Shown: positions 38,007 to 46,431 of the stretch, one piece after another | How positions within the stretch are numbered: position 1 is the stretch's first letter | How the letters are laid out: each line of letters begins with the position of its first letter | Assembly (NCBI GenBank): GCA_021108035.1 | Contig: JAIORQ010000055.1 | Location: 28,003 to 92,002, forward strand | Length of the DNA stretch: 64,000 nucleotides | Source of the DNA: Bacteroidales bacterium | GTDB lineage: Bacteria; Bacteroidota; Bacteroidia; Bacteroidales; JAADGE01 | Direction of reading: 5' to 3' | Made by a program: the position numbers and the translations under genes | Notes under the pieces: model-generated | Databases searched by the model: none | Seen by the model: the letters and a program-made list of their open reading frames with translations, nothing else | What the model was told of the DNA's origin: nothing

Positions 38007-38069
38007 TTTGAAACTTGAAACGTGAAATTTACTATCCTGTTTTTAGACAGTAAATTTCAAGTTTCAAAT
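38007..38069. terminator. Long hairpin downstream of the MORN-caspase gene
   Basis: Arms built on TTTGAAACTTGAAA and its complement, with an inner GAAATTTACT/AGTAAATTTC pair (38024-38033 and 38049-38058), lie eight bases beyond the caspase stop. It may end that transcript or be another small palindrome. The T-run expected of a simple terminator is lacking. Confidence 0.45.
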
Positions 38070-38076
38070 CTCAAAT

Positions 38077-41000
38077 TTACTTTTTAAAATAAAAGTCTCC
38101 GAAAGTTGAATTATTTTGCCAAGTTAATTGTTCTTCATTTGAGAGACTATATACATTTCTTCGGACTTGTTTGAAAACATCTTCTAATTTTAATCCGGAT
38201 GTCTTTATCGCTTTGATTAATTCTTGTGTATATAAGCCGTTATCACCTGCTCCGTCAGAAGCTACTGAACCGGGAGCAGTTCCGAATGCAATAAAAGTTC
38301 CTTTAGGTGCTTCTGACGATGCATAGCCTCTTGAAACCGATCTGAAACTTCGAGCGAACGGATTATTTCTGCAAGCATCAAGAATAATAATATTCAAATC
38401 ATTTTGAGCATAATCCATTTCGCCCAAAACTCTTTTTAAGTTTACAGATTCTAATTCAACGTCTTGTTCTTTATTGATTACTGCATTAACAGGAATAATG
38501 TAATTTTCACCGTTTAATTCAAGTCCGTGACCTGCATAAAAGAAAAGACCGACTCCTCTTTGAGCTGATAGCTTTTCTCCGAATTCTCTAATTCTTGACT
38601 TCATTTCATTTTGAGACAAATTTGTATATGACATAACTTCAAAACCTAATAATTTCAGTTCTTTTGCCATAGAAATTGCATCATTAGCCGGGTTTTTAAG
38701 AGGAGACATGGTATAATTACTGTTGCCTATAATAAGAGCCAATCTTTTTTGATCTGTTGGTACATCCTTTGGTTTCATATTCACAATTCTGGTATCAGAA
38801 GTTGCCTTACCGCCGGCATTTGTTACGATAACTTTAATAGTATTTTTTCCTTGTTCAAGAGGAATATCTCTTTCAATTGTAAAATCACAATCTGCATTAA
38901 CAATTTTATAGCCTCTTGTTGCATTGTTAATTTTCAACTCGTTATTTACATATATTTGAACATTTGTAAGATCACTTTTAGATTTAATACAAATTTTAGT
39001 TTTTATTGTTTTATTTTCTGATGAAGTTGTATGATATTGCGGATTAATCCATGTAATTGTTGCAAGTGTTTTATTTACAACATCATTACTACCTGCGTAT
39101 TCACCGTTTTCCCATTTACCTGATTCAGTTGTTCCGTCAGTATAAAATATAGTTCCTATACCGTGATATGTTCCGTTTTTAAACTCGCCGACATATTTAT
39201 TGCCTGATATAAATTTATATGTTCCTTCTCCGTCGTATGTTCCGTTTTTAAATTCACCGTCATAAACATCTCCGCTTGCAAAAACATAAGTACCACTGCC
39301 GCTGTATGAACCGTTTATAAAAGTTCCGGTATATTTATCTCCTCCTTCAGTAATATATGTTCCGAATCCTGATTCACAATTTCCGGAAATACAACCTGAT
39401 TGAGCCTCATTGCTTTTTATAAATTTATCATATTCCCATGATCCTGATTCAGAAGTTCCGTTTGTATAATACATTGTTCCGTTACCGTGGAAATAATTAT
39501 CTTTTAAATCACCAATAAATTTTTGGCCGCTTTTGTATTCAAATGTTCCGCTACCGGTCATTTTATCCGTCACATAATCACCTATATAGCTTTTGTATTG
39601 TGAATCTTCATGATAAATGTATGTACCGTAACCATTTTTTAAATCATCTTTCCAATTACCTGTATATTTAGCTCCGTTGGAAAAATTATTTGTTCCTTGA
39701 CCATTTCTTTTATTATCTCTCCAAACTCCTTCATATCTTTCGCCTGATTCCCATGTATAAACTCCGTAACCATCTATACAGTTACCTGAAATACAGCCGT
39801 AGTTGTTATTACTGGAACCAATATATCTGTCATTATCCCACATTCCGGCTTTTGTAGTTCCGTCAACGTAATAATTTGTGCCGTACCCGTTTCTTAAATC
39901 ATTTTCCCATTCACCTTCGTATCTTGCACCTGTTGCAAAATAATTTGTTCCTTGTCCTTTTCTGGAATTATTTACCCAATTCCCTGTATATTTTTCACCG
40001 TTTGACCAAACATATGTTCCGTATCCGTTTGAACAATCTCCGAAAATGCAGCCTGTTTCTTCACTAATTGTTCCTTGATAAGTACCGTTTTTCCATATAC
40101 CAACCTGTACAGTTCTGTCAACTTTGATGTATGTTCCCTCACCGTGTTGATTATCATTCATCCATTGGCCGGTATGTTTTTCGCCGTTACTCCATGTAAA
40201 AGTTCCTGTTCCGTTTCTTTTTCCGTTTAAATATTCACCGGTATATTTACTTCCGCTGTTATAATAATATGAACCTTCTCCGTTTTGTTTATCATTAACC
40301 CAGTTTCCTGTATATTCATCTCCGTTATCCCAAACATATTTACCGTATCCGTTTGAACAATCTCCGTATATACATCCTGTTTCTCCTGTATTGTTATTAT
40401 TATTGAATCCGGTACTACTGATTAGTTTATCATTTTCCCAAGTGCCTGATTCAATTTTGCCGTCGGGATAATACAGTGTTCCTTGTCCGTTGAAATAGTT
40501 ATTTAATAATTCACCTACATACTTTTTACCGTTTCTGTATATAAATGTTCCGTTTCCGGTCATTTTATCCATCACATAATCACCGGTATAACTTTCATAT
40601 TGAGAACTCGGATCATAGACATAGGTACCGTATCCGTTTTTTTTATCATCTTTCCAATTACCTTTATACATTGCTCCGGTAGAAAAATAATTGGATCCGT
40701 TGCCGTTTCTTTTATCATTTTTCCAGTAACCGCTGAATTTTTCACCGCTGTCCCATGCGTATGTACCATAACCGTTTGCACAGTTTCCTGAAATACAACC
40801 GCTCTCGTTTCCTCTACTTATGAATTTATCATATTCCCATGTACCTGTTTCTTTACTTCCGTTAGTATAGATCATGGTACCTCTGCCGTGGAAATAATTA
40901 TCTTTAAATTCACCAATATATTTTTGACCGCTTCTGTACTTAAATATTCCGAAGCCTGTCATTTTATCCGATACATAATCACCTATATAACTTTCATATT

Positions 41001-41265
41001 GAGAACCAGAATGGTATATGTAAGTTCCGTATCCGTTTTTAAGATCATTTTCCCAATTACCTGTATATTTTGCACCGTTTGAGAAATTATTAATACCGTA
41101 ACCGTTTCGTTTGTCATTTTTCCAATAACCCTCGTATCTTTCACCTGAATCCCATACATAAACACCGTATCCGTTAATGCAATCACCTTGTGTGCAACCG
41201 GTTGACTGTGAATACGCACTAAAAGATACAATAAATAAAATAAGTAGTAATGCTGCCCTTTTCAT
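38077..41265 (-). CDS. MORN-repeat array fused to a caspase-like (C14) peptidase
   Basis: The 1062-residue exported protein has a signal peptide (ending SAYSQ, about residue 20). Residues 24-745 hold six superblocks of MORN repeats. Each opens with a GCxxGDC or GCxxGNC motif and continues with GYGxYxWxxGExYxGxW units. Residues about 750-835 form an Ig-like linker (ATITWINPQYH, VQIYVNNEL). The C-terminal domain, about 842-1060, is a metacaspase/C14 peptidase with His913 in YAGHGLE and Cys965 in LDACRNN, and with the GTFIAFGTAPG motif. Caspase-like domains in bacteria cleave proteins after Arg, Lys or Asp, and the MORN part could bind lipid or protein. The paired cysteines of the superblock openings may form disulfides, as expected for an exported protein. 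A shorter MORN paralogue lies upstream. Confidence 0.85.
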   Translation of the reverse strand: MKRAALLLILFIVSFSAYSQSTGCTQGDCINGYGVYVWDSGERYEGYWKNDKRNGYGINNFSNGAKYTGNWENDLKNGYGTYIYHSGSQYESYIGDYVSDKMTGFGIFKYRSGQKYIGEFKDNYFHGRGTMIYTNGSKETGTWEYDKFISRGNESGCISGNCANGYGTYAWDSGEKFSGYWKNDKRNGNGSNYFSTGAMYKGNWKDDKKNGYGTYVYDPSSQYESYTGDYVMDKMTGNGTFIYRNGKKYVGELLNNYFNGQGTLYYPDGKIESGTWENDKLISSTGFNNNNNTGETGCIYGDCSNGYGKYVWDNGDEYTGNWVNDKQNGEGSYYYNSGSKYTGEYLNGKRNGTGTFTWSNGEKHTGQWMNDNQHGEGTYIKVDRTVQVGIWKNGTYQGTISEETGCIFGDCSNGYGTYVWSNGEKYTGNWVNNSRKGQGTNYFATGARYEGEWENDLRNGYGTNYYVDGTTKAGMWDNDRYIGSSNNNYGCISGNCIDGYGVYTWESGERYEGVWRDNKRNGQGTNNFSNGAKYTGNWKDDLKNGYGTYIYHEDSQYKSYIGDYVTDKMTGSGTFEYKSGQKFIGDLKDNYFHGNGTMYYTNGTSESGSWEYDKFIKSNEAQSGCISGNCESGFGTYITEGGDKYTGTFINGSYSGSGTYVFASGDVYDGEFKNGTYDGEGTYKFISGNKYVGEFKNGTYHGIGTIFYTDGTTESGKWENGEYAGSNDVVNKTLATITWINPQYHTTSSENKTIKTKICIKSKSDLTNVQIYVNNELKINNATRGYKIVNADCDFTIERDIPLEQGKNTIKVIVTNAGGKATSDTRIVNMKPKDVPTDQKRLALIIGNSNYTMSPLKNPANDAISMAKELKLLGFEVMSYTNLSQNEMKSRIREFGEKLSAQRGVGLFFYAGHGLELNGENYIIPVNAVINKEQDVELESVNLKRVLGEMDYAQNDLNIIILDACRNNPFARSFRSVSRGYASSEAPKGTFIAFGTAPGSVASDGAGDNGLYTQELIKAIKTSGLKLEDVFKQVRRNVYSLSNEEQLTWQNNSTFGDFYFKK

Positions 41266-41292
41266 TGTCGTATAATTTAATTTAAAAATATA

Positions 41293-41315
41293 TTAGTTAT
41301 TAATCAATAAATATA
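41293..41315 (-). promoter_or_regulatory. Upstream region shared by the two MORN genes (copy 1)
   Basis: The 23-base string at 41293-41315 is repeated exactly at 42522-42544 at the same distance from the start codon. On the coding strand it contains TATATTTATTGATTAATAAC, close to the -7 consensus TAnnTTTG. It may hold the promoter of both genes. No clear -33 TTTG is present. Confidence 0.4.
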
Positions 41316-41501
41316 AGAAAAAAATATTAAAGTTTAAAGATATTCTTATTTTTTTGTGAAATTATAAAATTTTGAATAACAAGAAATACGCAATTCAATG
41401 TATTTTTTTAAGTTTTCTCAATGGAAAATTAAAGAGATATTAAATATTTTCTGTAGATTGATTTATTTCGGTTTGTATAACTGTGAGGTTTATCCTAAAG
41501 A

Positions 41502-41530
41502 AAAAAGAGGACTTGTTCAGTCCTCTTTTT
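41502..41530. terminator. Bidirectional terminator between MORN genes
   Basis: The perfect stem AAAAAGAGGACT/AGTCCTCTTTTT has a five-base loop. With A and T runs on either side it can work on both strands. On the minus strand it follows the stop of the MORN paralogue by about 50 bases. The rest of 41266-41581 holds no gene. Confidence 0.85.
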
Positions 41531-41581
41531 CAGATAAGATTATTATCATCGTACTTGTAATTATTACTATTATTTTCCGAG

Positions 41582-42493
41582 TTATCGGTTTGGTTCTTTT
41601 GATTCTTTCTTTTTGTTGCTGTTACTTTTGCCGCCGTTGTTGCTGCCTGTAAATTCATCATATTCCCAAGTACCGGCTTCAATTCTGCCGTTAGGATAAT
41701 ACATTGTTCCTTTTCCGTGGAAATAGTTATTTAATAATTTTCCTACATACTTCTGACCGTTTCTGTATATAAATGTACCACTGCCTGTCATTTTATCCAT
41801 AACATAATCACCTACATAACTTTCATATTGTGAATTCGGATCGTAAACATAGGTACCGTGTCCGTTTTTTTTATCATCTTTCCAATCACCTTTATACATT
41901 GCTCCTGTTGAAAAATAATTGATTCCGTATCCGTTTCTTTTATCATCCTTCCATTTACCTGTATATTTTTCACCGGTATCCCATAAGTATGTACCGTTAC
42001 CTTTTACACAATTTCCTGAAATACAACCGCTCTCGCTTCCTCGACTTATGAATTTATCATTTTCCCATGTTCCTGTTTCTTTACTTCCGTTTGTATAGAT
42101 CATTGTACCATGCCCATGGAAATAATTATCTTTAAATTCACCTATATACTTTTGACCGTTTTTATACATAAATATTCCGAAACCCGTCATTTTATCCATA
42201 ACATAATCTCCGATATAACTTTCGTATTGAGAACTCGAATGATATATGTAAGTTCCGTATCCGTTTTTAAGATCATCTTTCCAATTACCGGTATATTTTG
42301 CACCGTTTGAAAAATTATTTACACCGTAGCCGTTTCGTTTGTCTTTTTTCCAATAACCTTCATATTTTTCACCTGAATTCCATACATAAACACCGTAGCC
42401 GTTAACGCAATCACCTTGTGTACAACCTGTTGTTTGTGAATACGCAAAAAATGATACAATAAATAGAATAAGTAATAATGTTGCTTTTTTCAT
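41582..42493 (-). CDS. MORN-repeat protein without caspase domain (truncated paralogue)
   Basis: The 303-residue exported protein has a signal peptide (ending FAYSQ). Its two MORN superblocks are closely similar to superblocks 1 and 2 of the caspase protein downstream, including GCTQGDC and GCISGNC openings and the YESYIGDYVMDKMTG phrase. It ends in a short Ser/Asn/Lys-rich tail (SNSNKKKESKEPNR) in place of the other superblocks, linker and protease. The stop is clean and no frameshift remnant of a caspase follows, so it may be a stable, non-catalytic partner and not a decaying copy. The shared upstream 23-base string shows that the duplication included regulatory DNA. Confidence 0.82.
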   Translation of the reverse strand: MKKATLLLILFIVSFFAYSQTTGCTQGDCVNGYGVYVWNSGEKYEGYWKKDKRNGYGVNNFSNGAKYTGNWKDDLKNGYGTYIYHSSSQYESYIGDYVMDKMTGFGIFMYKNGQKYIGEFKDNYFHGHGTMIYTNGSKETGTWENDKFISRGSESGCISGNCVKGNGTYLWDTGEKYTGKWKDDKRNGYGINYFSTGAMYKGDWKDDKKNGHGTYVYDPNSQYESYVGDYVMDKMTGSGTFIYRNGQKYVGKLLNNYFHGKGTMYYPNGRIEAGTWEYDEFTGSNNGGKSNSNKKKESKEPNR

Positions 42494-42521
42494 TTTTGTA
42501 AAATTTAATTAATAAATATAA

Positions 42522-42544
42522 TTAGTTATTAATCAATAAATATA
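42522..42544 (-). promoter_or_regulatory. Upstream region shared by the two MORN genes (copy 2)
   Basis: This string is identical over 23 bases to 41293-41315 and lies about 28 bases upstream of the MORN paralogue's ATG, as in the caspase gene. The assignment as a promoter rests on the TATATTTA match and conservation between copies. Confidence 0.4.
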
Positions 42545-42650
42545 TGAAAAAATCAATAAAGTTTCAACTTTTTTTCTTTTTTTTTTTAAATTATTTTGTT
42601 TAGAATGGTGATTTGTTATAATCAGGAGAGAATTTACAGATTAATGTAAA

Positions 42651-43406
42651 TCAACGATGAATTATTTTGAAGTATCGATCAAATTTTTTCTGAATTTCAA
42701 TAATTAAATCATATTCATTTGTTTCCAGCAGATATTGTCTGTCGAACATGCAAAATCGCATAAATTTTATTGTTTCGCTTTTATTAAGTCCGGTTATTTC
42801 GGAAACTAATTCAGGATTGAATTTTAGTTCAATTATTTTGTTTTCTGTCTCTTGCTTCTCAAGTTCTTTTACTTTGATTTTTTGCTTATCAATTTTTGTT
42901 TTATAATTAATTGGAATACCAATTGCTGTTGATGCAGTTAATAATGCCAGTTCTTTAGGGTCAATTAAAGTGTAAAACCATTTTTCAATACGTTCTTTTA
43001 TCTCTTGTTTTTCAGTTTCAGTATGAATAAACTCAAATTCAAAATCTTTCCAACGAGCTTCATAAATGTCAACATTTGATATTCTGTATGTTTTTTCCTT
43101 CAGTTTAATAACTGCAATATTAGTTGTATTAATTGCGGAATCTTTGAAAGAAAAATATTTCAATTCATAACCTAAAGCATTAATCCTCAATATATCATCT
43201 CTTAACATTGTAATATGAAAAAATCCTAAAGAATCACAAGCAGTAGTTTTTCCTTTCTTAATATTTATTATGGTGGCATAATGAACAGGAGAGTGATCTT
43301 TTTCGCTTATAACTTTTCCTGTTATTTCAACTATCCTGCTTTTTTGAGAAAAAGACAGAATATTAAACAGAAATAATGGTAGTATTATAAATAAAAGTTT
43401 CTTCAA
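42651..43406 (-). CDS. Exported protein with carboxypeptidase-regulatory-like domain
   Basis: The 251-residue protein has a signal peptide ending SFSQ at residue 21. Residues about 24-100 form a CarboxypepD_reg-like beta-sandwich (ITGKVISEKDHSPVHYATI, SLGFFHITM, INALGYELKYF), the module found at the N-terminus of many TonB-dependent receptors. The C-terminal 140 residues are helical and charged and end without a barrel, so it is not a receptor. Small proteins of this design are common and uncharacterised in Bacteroidota. A good promoter with an overlapping perfect inverted repeat lies just upstream (43430-43469), suggesting regulated expression. Confidence 0.72.
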   Translation of the reverse strand: MKKLLFIILPLFLFNILSFSQKSRIVEITGKVISEKDHSPVHYATIINIKKGKTTACDSLGFFHITMLRDDILRINALGYELKYFSFKDSAINTTNIAVIKLKEKTYRISNVDIYEARWKDFEFEFIHTETEKQEIKERIEKWFYTLIDPKELALLTASTAIGIPINYKTKIDKQKIKVKELEKQETENKIIELKFNPELVSEITGLNKSETIKFMRFCMFDRQYLLETNEYDLIIEIQKKFDRYFKIIHR

Positions 43407-43429
43407 TGATTATTGGAATTATTTGTTTT

Positions 43430-43461
43430 CAAAAATATTAATTTGATTTTAATATACCAAA
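43430..43461 (-). promoter_or_regulatory. Promoter of the 42651-43406 gene
   Basis: Read on the minus strand, TTTG (43461-43458) and TATTTTTG (43437-43430) are spaced by 20 bases, a full match to the Bacteroidota consensus. The start codon is about 24 bases beyond the -7 box. Confidence 0.58.
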
Positions 43462-43469
43462 TCAAATTA
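43439..43469. promoter_or_regulatory. Perfect 11-bp inverted repeat over the promoter spacer (candidate operator)
   Basis: The arms TAATTTGATTT (43439-43449) and AAATCAAATTA (43459-43469) are perfect complements separated by nine bases. They cover the spacer and the -33 box of the minus-strand promoter, a classic place for a repressor. A chance AT-rich palindrome is possible. Confidence 0.45.
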
Positions 43470-43702
43470 TTTTAATTGAAATTATAAAAAATATTATTTA
43501 CAAATTGTTAAACGAATATAATTATAATAATGTTACAGAACAATTCAAATTACCACAAGAAATTAATACATTATTCGTTTATTTGTCAATAAATACAAAC
43601 TATTTTGAAATGAGCATAAATTTTTATTATGAAAATATTTTCAAACGTATATAATCAAAGTTTTATGCGAATTTTGTATTACTATTGCAAATAAAAAAAC
43701 AA

Positions 43703-44527
43703 ATGAATAATTTCAAAACATATATATTAATAATTGCAGGATTCATATTTTATTCTGAAACAGCTCTCGCACAAGAAACAAATGAATCTTCATTAGAAAT
43801 ACAGGTATTATTTGAAAAATTATTTTATGCACAAAGTGACAGTTCAAAAGATTCAATTAATAAACTAATAATAAGCAAATTAGAAGTATATTTATTTGAG
43901 CCGGAAAATGATTATTCAGAGTTAGAGTCATTAAAAAATCTTTATGTTGTAAATTCAGAAGATAAATATATTTACATATTTACTTGGGCAACATTATATT
44001 CAGGCAATAAATATAAATATTTTGGTTTTGTAAAATACTATTCTAAAGAAATGCGAAAATATTATGTTGAAAAACTTAATCATCATTCGAAAGGAAAAGA
44101 TGATATTACAAACAGAACCATAATGCCGGATGATTGGTACGGATCGGTTTATTACAGTTTAATTTATAAAAAATATAAAGGAAAAAGGCAATATATATTA
44201 CTGGGATGGGACGGTAATGATCAATTTACAAATAAAAAAATAATTGATATTATTGTTATTGAAGAAGGCGAAATTCCTGTTTTCGGAGAAGATGTTTTTA
44301 AAACAGAAACAGGTTTTAAAAAAAGGTTGTTTTTTGAATATGCGGAAAGAGTTACTATGACATTAAGATACGATAAAGATTTTGAGATGATTATATGGGA
44401 TCATTTATCCCCTTCAAAACAAGAATTAGTCGGACATTATGAATATTACGGTCCTGATATGACATATGACGGATTTATATTTGAGAAAGGAATTTGGAAG
44501 TTTATTTCGGATGTGGATTTGAATTAA
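43703..44527 (+). CDS. Secreted protein of unknown function
   Basis: The 274-residue protein has a signal peptide ending TALAQ near residue 24. The ATG at 43703 is chosen over a TTG at 43685. It has no domain I can name with confidence. Conserved-looking stretches are YIYIFTWATLYSGNKYKYFGF, YGSVYYSLIYKKYKGKRQYILLGWDGND and FEYAERVTMTLRYD, followed by an acidic end. The repeated aromatic beta pattern suggests a periplasmic beta-sandwich, and similar proteins in Bacteroidota are annotated as hypothetical. The pseudouridine synthase gene starts 15 bases after its stop, so they may be cotranscribed. Confidence 0.68.
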   Translation: MNNFKTYILIIAGFIFYSETALAQETNESSLEIQVLFEKLFYAQSDSSKDSINKLIISKLEVYLFEPENDYSELESLKNLYVVNSEDKYIYIFTWATLYSGNKYKYFGFVKYYSKEMRKYYVEKLNHHSKGKDDITNRTIMPDDWYGSVYYSLIYKKYKGKRQYILLGWDGNDQFTNKKIIDIIVIEEGEIPVFGEDVFKTETGFKKRLFFEYAERVTMTLRYDKDFEMIIWDHLSPSKQELVGHYEYYGPDMTYDGFIFEKGIWKFISDVDLN

Positions 44528-44542
44528 TGATTGAATGATAAA

Positions 44543-45559
44543 ATGGAAGACAAAGAAATAAAATATGAACTGTATAAATTTATTGCCGATAAAGGTCAAA
44601 CACCTTTGAGAGTCGATAAATTTTTGGTTGACAGAATCGAAAATATATCTCGCACAAAGATACAAAAAGCAGCAGAACAAGGTTACTTGTTTGTAAACGA
44701 AAATGAAGTAAAAGTAAATTACAAAGTAAAACCGGGAGATGAAGTAAAGCTGACAACTTTTTATAAACCTGATAAAATAGAGCTGATACCTGAAAATATT
44801 TCGATAAATATAATTTATGAAGATGATACAATATTGATTGTGAATAAAGAAGCCGGTATGGTTGTTCATCCGGGCTACGGGAATGAATCCGGCACTTTAG
44901 TAAATGCATTAATGTATTATTTAAAGGACCTGCCTTTATTTAATACAGGTGAATTGAGACCCGGATTAGTACATCGTTTGGATAAAAACACATCCGGTGT
45001 TATGGTTATTGCCAAAACAGAAGAAGCTTTATCTGATATTTCAAAACAATTTTATGATCGTAAGCCCGATAAGGTATATTATGCTTTAGTTTGGGGTTCT
45101 CCTAAATCATCGGAAGGTATAATTCAAGAGTATATAGGACGAAGTTTGCAAGATCGGAAGATAATGAGAGTTTATCCGAACGGTGAACATGGTAAACATG
45201 CAATTACACATTATAAATTATTAAAAGATCTTGGTTACATCAGTTTACTTGAATGTAAATTAGAAACAGGCAGAACGCATCAAATCAGAATTCATTTGAA
45301 GTACATCGGCCATCCTGTTTTCGGTGATAAAGAATACGGAGGAAATGAAATTTTAAGAGGAACGAGATTTACTAAATATAAACAATTTGTCAATAATTGT
45401 TTTGCAATTATGCCGAATCAAGCACTTCATGCAAAATCACTTTCATTTATACACCCTGTTACAAGAAAAAAAGTTTTGTTTGAATCGGAACTCCCCGATA
45501 ATTTTACAAATCTGTTAGAAAAGTGGGAACAATATATGATTAACAGGGAACAGAAATGA
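44543..45559 (+). CDS. RluA-family pseudouridine synthase (RluD-like)
   Basis: This 338-residue enzyme isomerises uridine to pseudouridine in rRNA. An S4 RNA-binding domain is at about residues 18-75 (LRVDKFLVDRIENISRTKIQ). The catalytic motif VHRLDKNTSG is at 143-152 with the essential Asp147, followed by ALVWG, LLECKLETGRTHQIRIH and GHPVFGDKEYG. The S4 domain and length favour RluD, which modifies helix 69 of 23S rRNA, but RluA/RluC specificity cannot be excluded. The ATG at 44543 is preferred over a TTG four codons upstream. A bidirectional terminator separates it from the convergent DUF3276 gene. Confidence 0.9.
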   Translation: MEDKEIKYELYKFIADKGQTPLRVDKFLVDRIENISRTKIQKAAEQGYLFVNENEVKVNYKVKPGDEVKLTTFYKPDKIELIPENISINIIYEDDTILIVNKEAGMVVHPGYGNESGTLVNALMYYLKDLPLFNTGELRPGLVHRLDKNTSGVMVIAKTEEALSDISKQFYDRKPDKVYYALVWGSPKSSEGIIQEYIGRSLQDRKIMRVYPNGEHGKHAITHYKLLKDLGYISLLECKLETGRTHQIRIHLKYIGHPVFGDKEYGGNEILRGTRFTKYKQFVNNCFAIMPNQALHAKSLSFIHPVTRKKVLFESELPDNFTNLLEKWEQYMINREQK

Positions 45560-45583
45560 ATCTTTAAAGCTTACCCTAAAATA

Positions 45584-45609
45584 AAAAGCAGGTTGATAAA
45601 CCTGCTTTT
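45584..45609. terminator. Bidirectional terminator between the RluA-family gene and DUF3276
   Basis: The perfect stem AAAAGCAGGTT/AACCTGCTTTT has a GATA loop and lies about 25 bases from both convergent stop codons. Confidence 0.87.
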
Positions 45610-45632
45610 ATATATGTATTTATGTATAAATT

Positions 45633-46106
45633 CTATTCTTTTTCAACAATATCATCAAGATCTTCAAAACTAACATCCGTAAATTCATTCTTAATTTCTT
45701 CTGTTTTGTCTTCTGTTTTGTCTTCTGTTTTGTCTTCTGTTTTGTCTTCTGTTTTGTCTTCTGTTTTGTCTTCTGTTTTGTCTTCTGTTTTGTCTTCTGT
45801 TTTGTCTTCCGACTCATTTAATGTCTTTGGTTTAGATGTTCCTCCGGATTCAACAAATTCAATAACATCATCCAAAGCATCTGCAAATTTGTCAAAATCT
45901 TCTTTGTATAAAAAGATTTTATGCTTTTCAACTTTATAACTGCCGTCTTCATTATAACGGCGTTTCCTTTCAGTAACGGTTATGTACCTTTCTCCGTTTT
46001 TTGTTTCTTTTACATCAAAATAATAGGTTCTTTTTCCTGCTTTTACTGAACATGTAAAAATGTTTTCTCTGAATTTCTTAGCTCCGTCAGACATTTGTTC
46101 TTCCAT
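45633..46106 (-). CDS. DUF3276 / PUR-alpha-like nucleic-acid-binding protein
   Basis: The 157-residue protein begins with the short PUR-like domain characteristic of Bacteroidota: FTCSVKAGKRTYYFDVKETKNGERYITVTERK (given in parts, residues about 17-49), then KHKIFLYKEDFDKFADALDDVI. Homologues bind single-stranded DNA or RNA as dimers. The domain is followed by a tail made of nine EDKT tetrapeptides encoded by an exact 12-bp tandem repeat, then an acidic end (FTDVSFEDLDDIV). The tail length is likely variable. The gene is alone, convergent with the pseudouridine synthase gene, and a MITE (46213-46363) lies about 110 bases upstream of its start. Confidence 0.85.
   Translation of the reverse strand: MEEQMSDGAKKFRENIFTCSVKAGKRTYYFDVKETKNGERYITVTERKRRYNEDGSYKVEKHKIFLYKEDFDKFADALDDVIEFVESGGTSKPKTLNESEDKTEDKTEDKTEDKTEDKTEDKTEDKTEDKTEDKTEEIKNEFTDVSFEDLDDIVEKE
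45697..45804 (-). repeat. Nine-unit 12-bp tandem repeat (TCTTCTGTTTTG)
   Basis: Nine exact copies of TCTTCTGTTTTG on the plus strand lie end to end inside the DUF3276 gene and encode EDKT in its frame. The tenth copy is interrupted by TCTTCC. Because the period is divisible by three, copy-number changes preserve the frame. Confidence 0.95.
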
Positions 46107-46212
46107 CTTATTATTTTTGGTTATTAATTAATATTCTCCTCACCGACAAAATTATATAAAAAAATTGTAAATAAAATTATTGATGTTGATTTTTATTAAA
46201 ATATTGATTTTT

Positions 46213-46363
46213 GAGTCTACTCCGAAAAGTCATAAAAATGAAAATGCCACTAAAACACCAAATCACTAAATTTCACAAAATACTTATTTTCAGCATCTTA
46301 TCTTTTTGTGATTCTTTGTGTTTTTGTGTCTTTGTGGCAAAAAGGACTTTTTGGAGTAAACTC
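46213..46363. mobile_element. MITE, copy B of the GAGnCCACTCC family
   Basis: The 151-bp element has 20-bp terminal repeats (GAGTCTACTCCGAAAAGTCA and GGACTTTTTGGAGTAAACTC). Its inner palindrome differs from copy A (TGCCACTAAAACAC at 46245-46258 and GTGTCTTTGTGGCA at 46326-46339). It is flanked on both sides by ATTTTT, a 6-bp target-site duplication. It takes up most of the gap 46107-46431, and I see no other feature there. Confidence 0.82.
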
Positions 46364-46431
46364 ATTTTTATTTTTCAATATCAATACTTACTTTTACAAA
46401 CAAATAGATTTAAACATTGAAAAATATATAA

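Noticed and set aside
41398..41652. Open plus-strand frame of 84 codons between the MORN genes
   Set aside because: It runs through a perfect bidirectional terminator and into the end of the minus-strand MORN gene. The sequence is hydrophobic low complexity without a motif.
38077..42493. Regular short DNA repeats that could look like a CRISPR array
   Set aside because: The periodicity comes from MORN codons in long open frames. There are no identical direct repeats with unique spacers and no cas genes.
45622..45939. Open frame on the plus strand across the 12-bp repeat, giving a Ser/Val/Leu repeat protein
   Set aside because: It is a shadow of the DUF3276 gene's repeat read in the opposite strand. 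The minus-strand frame has the real PUR-like domain.
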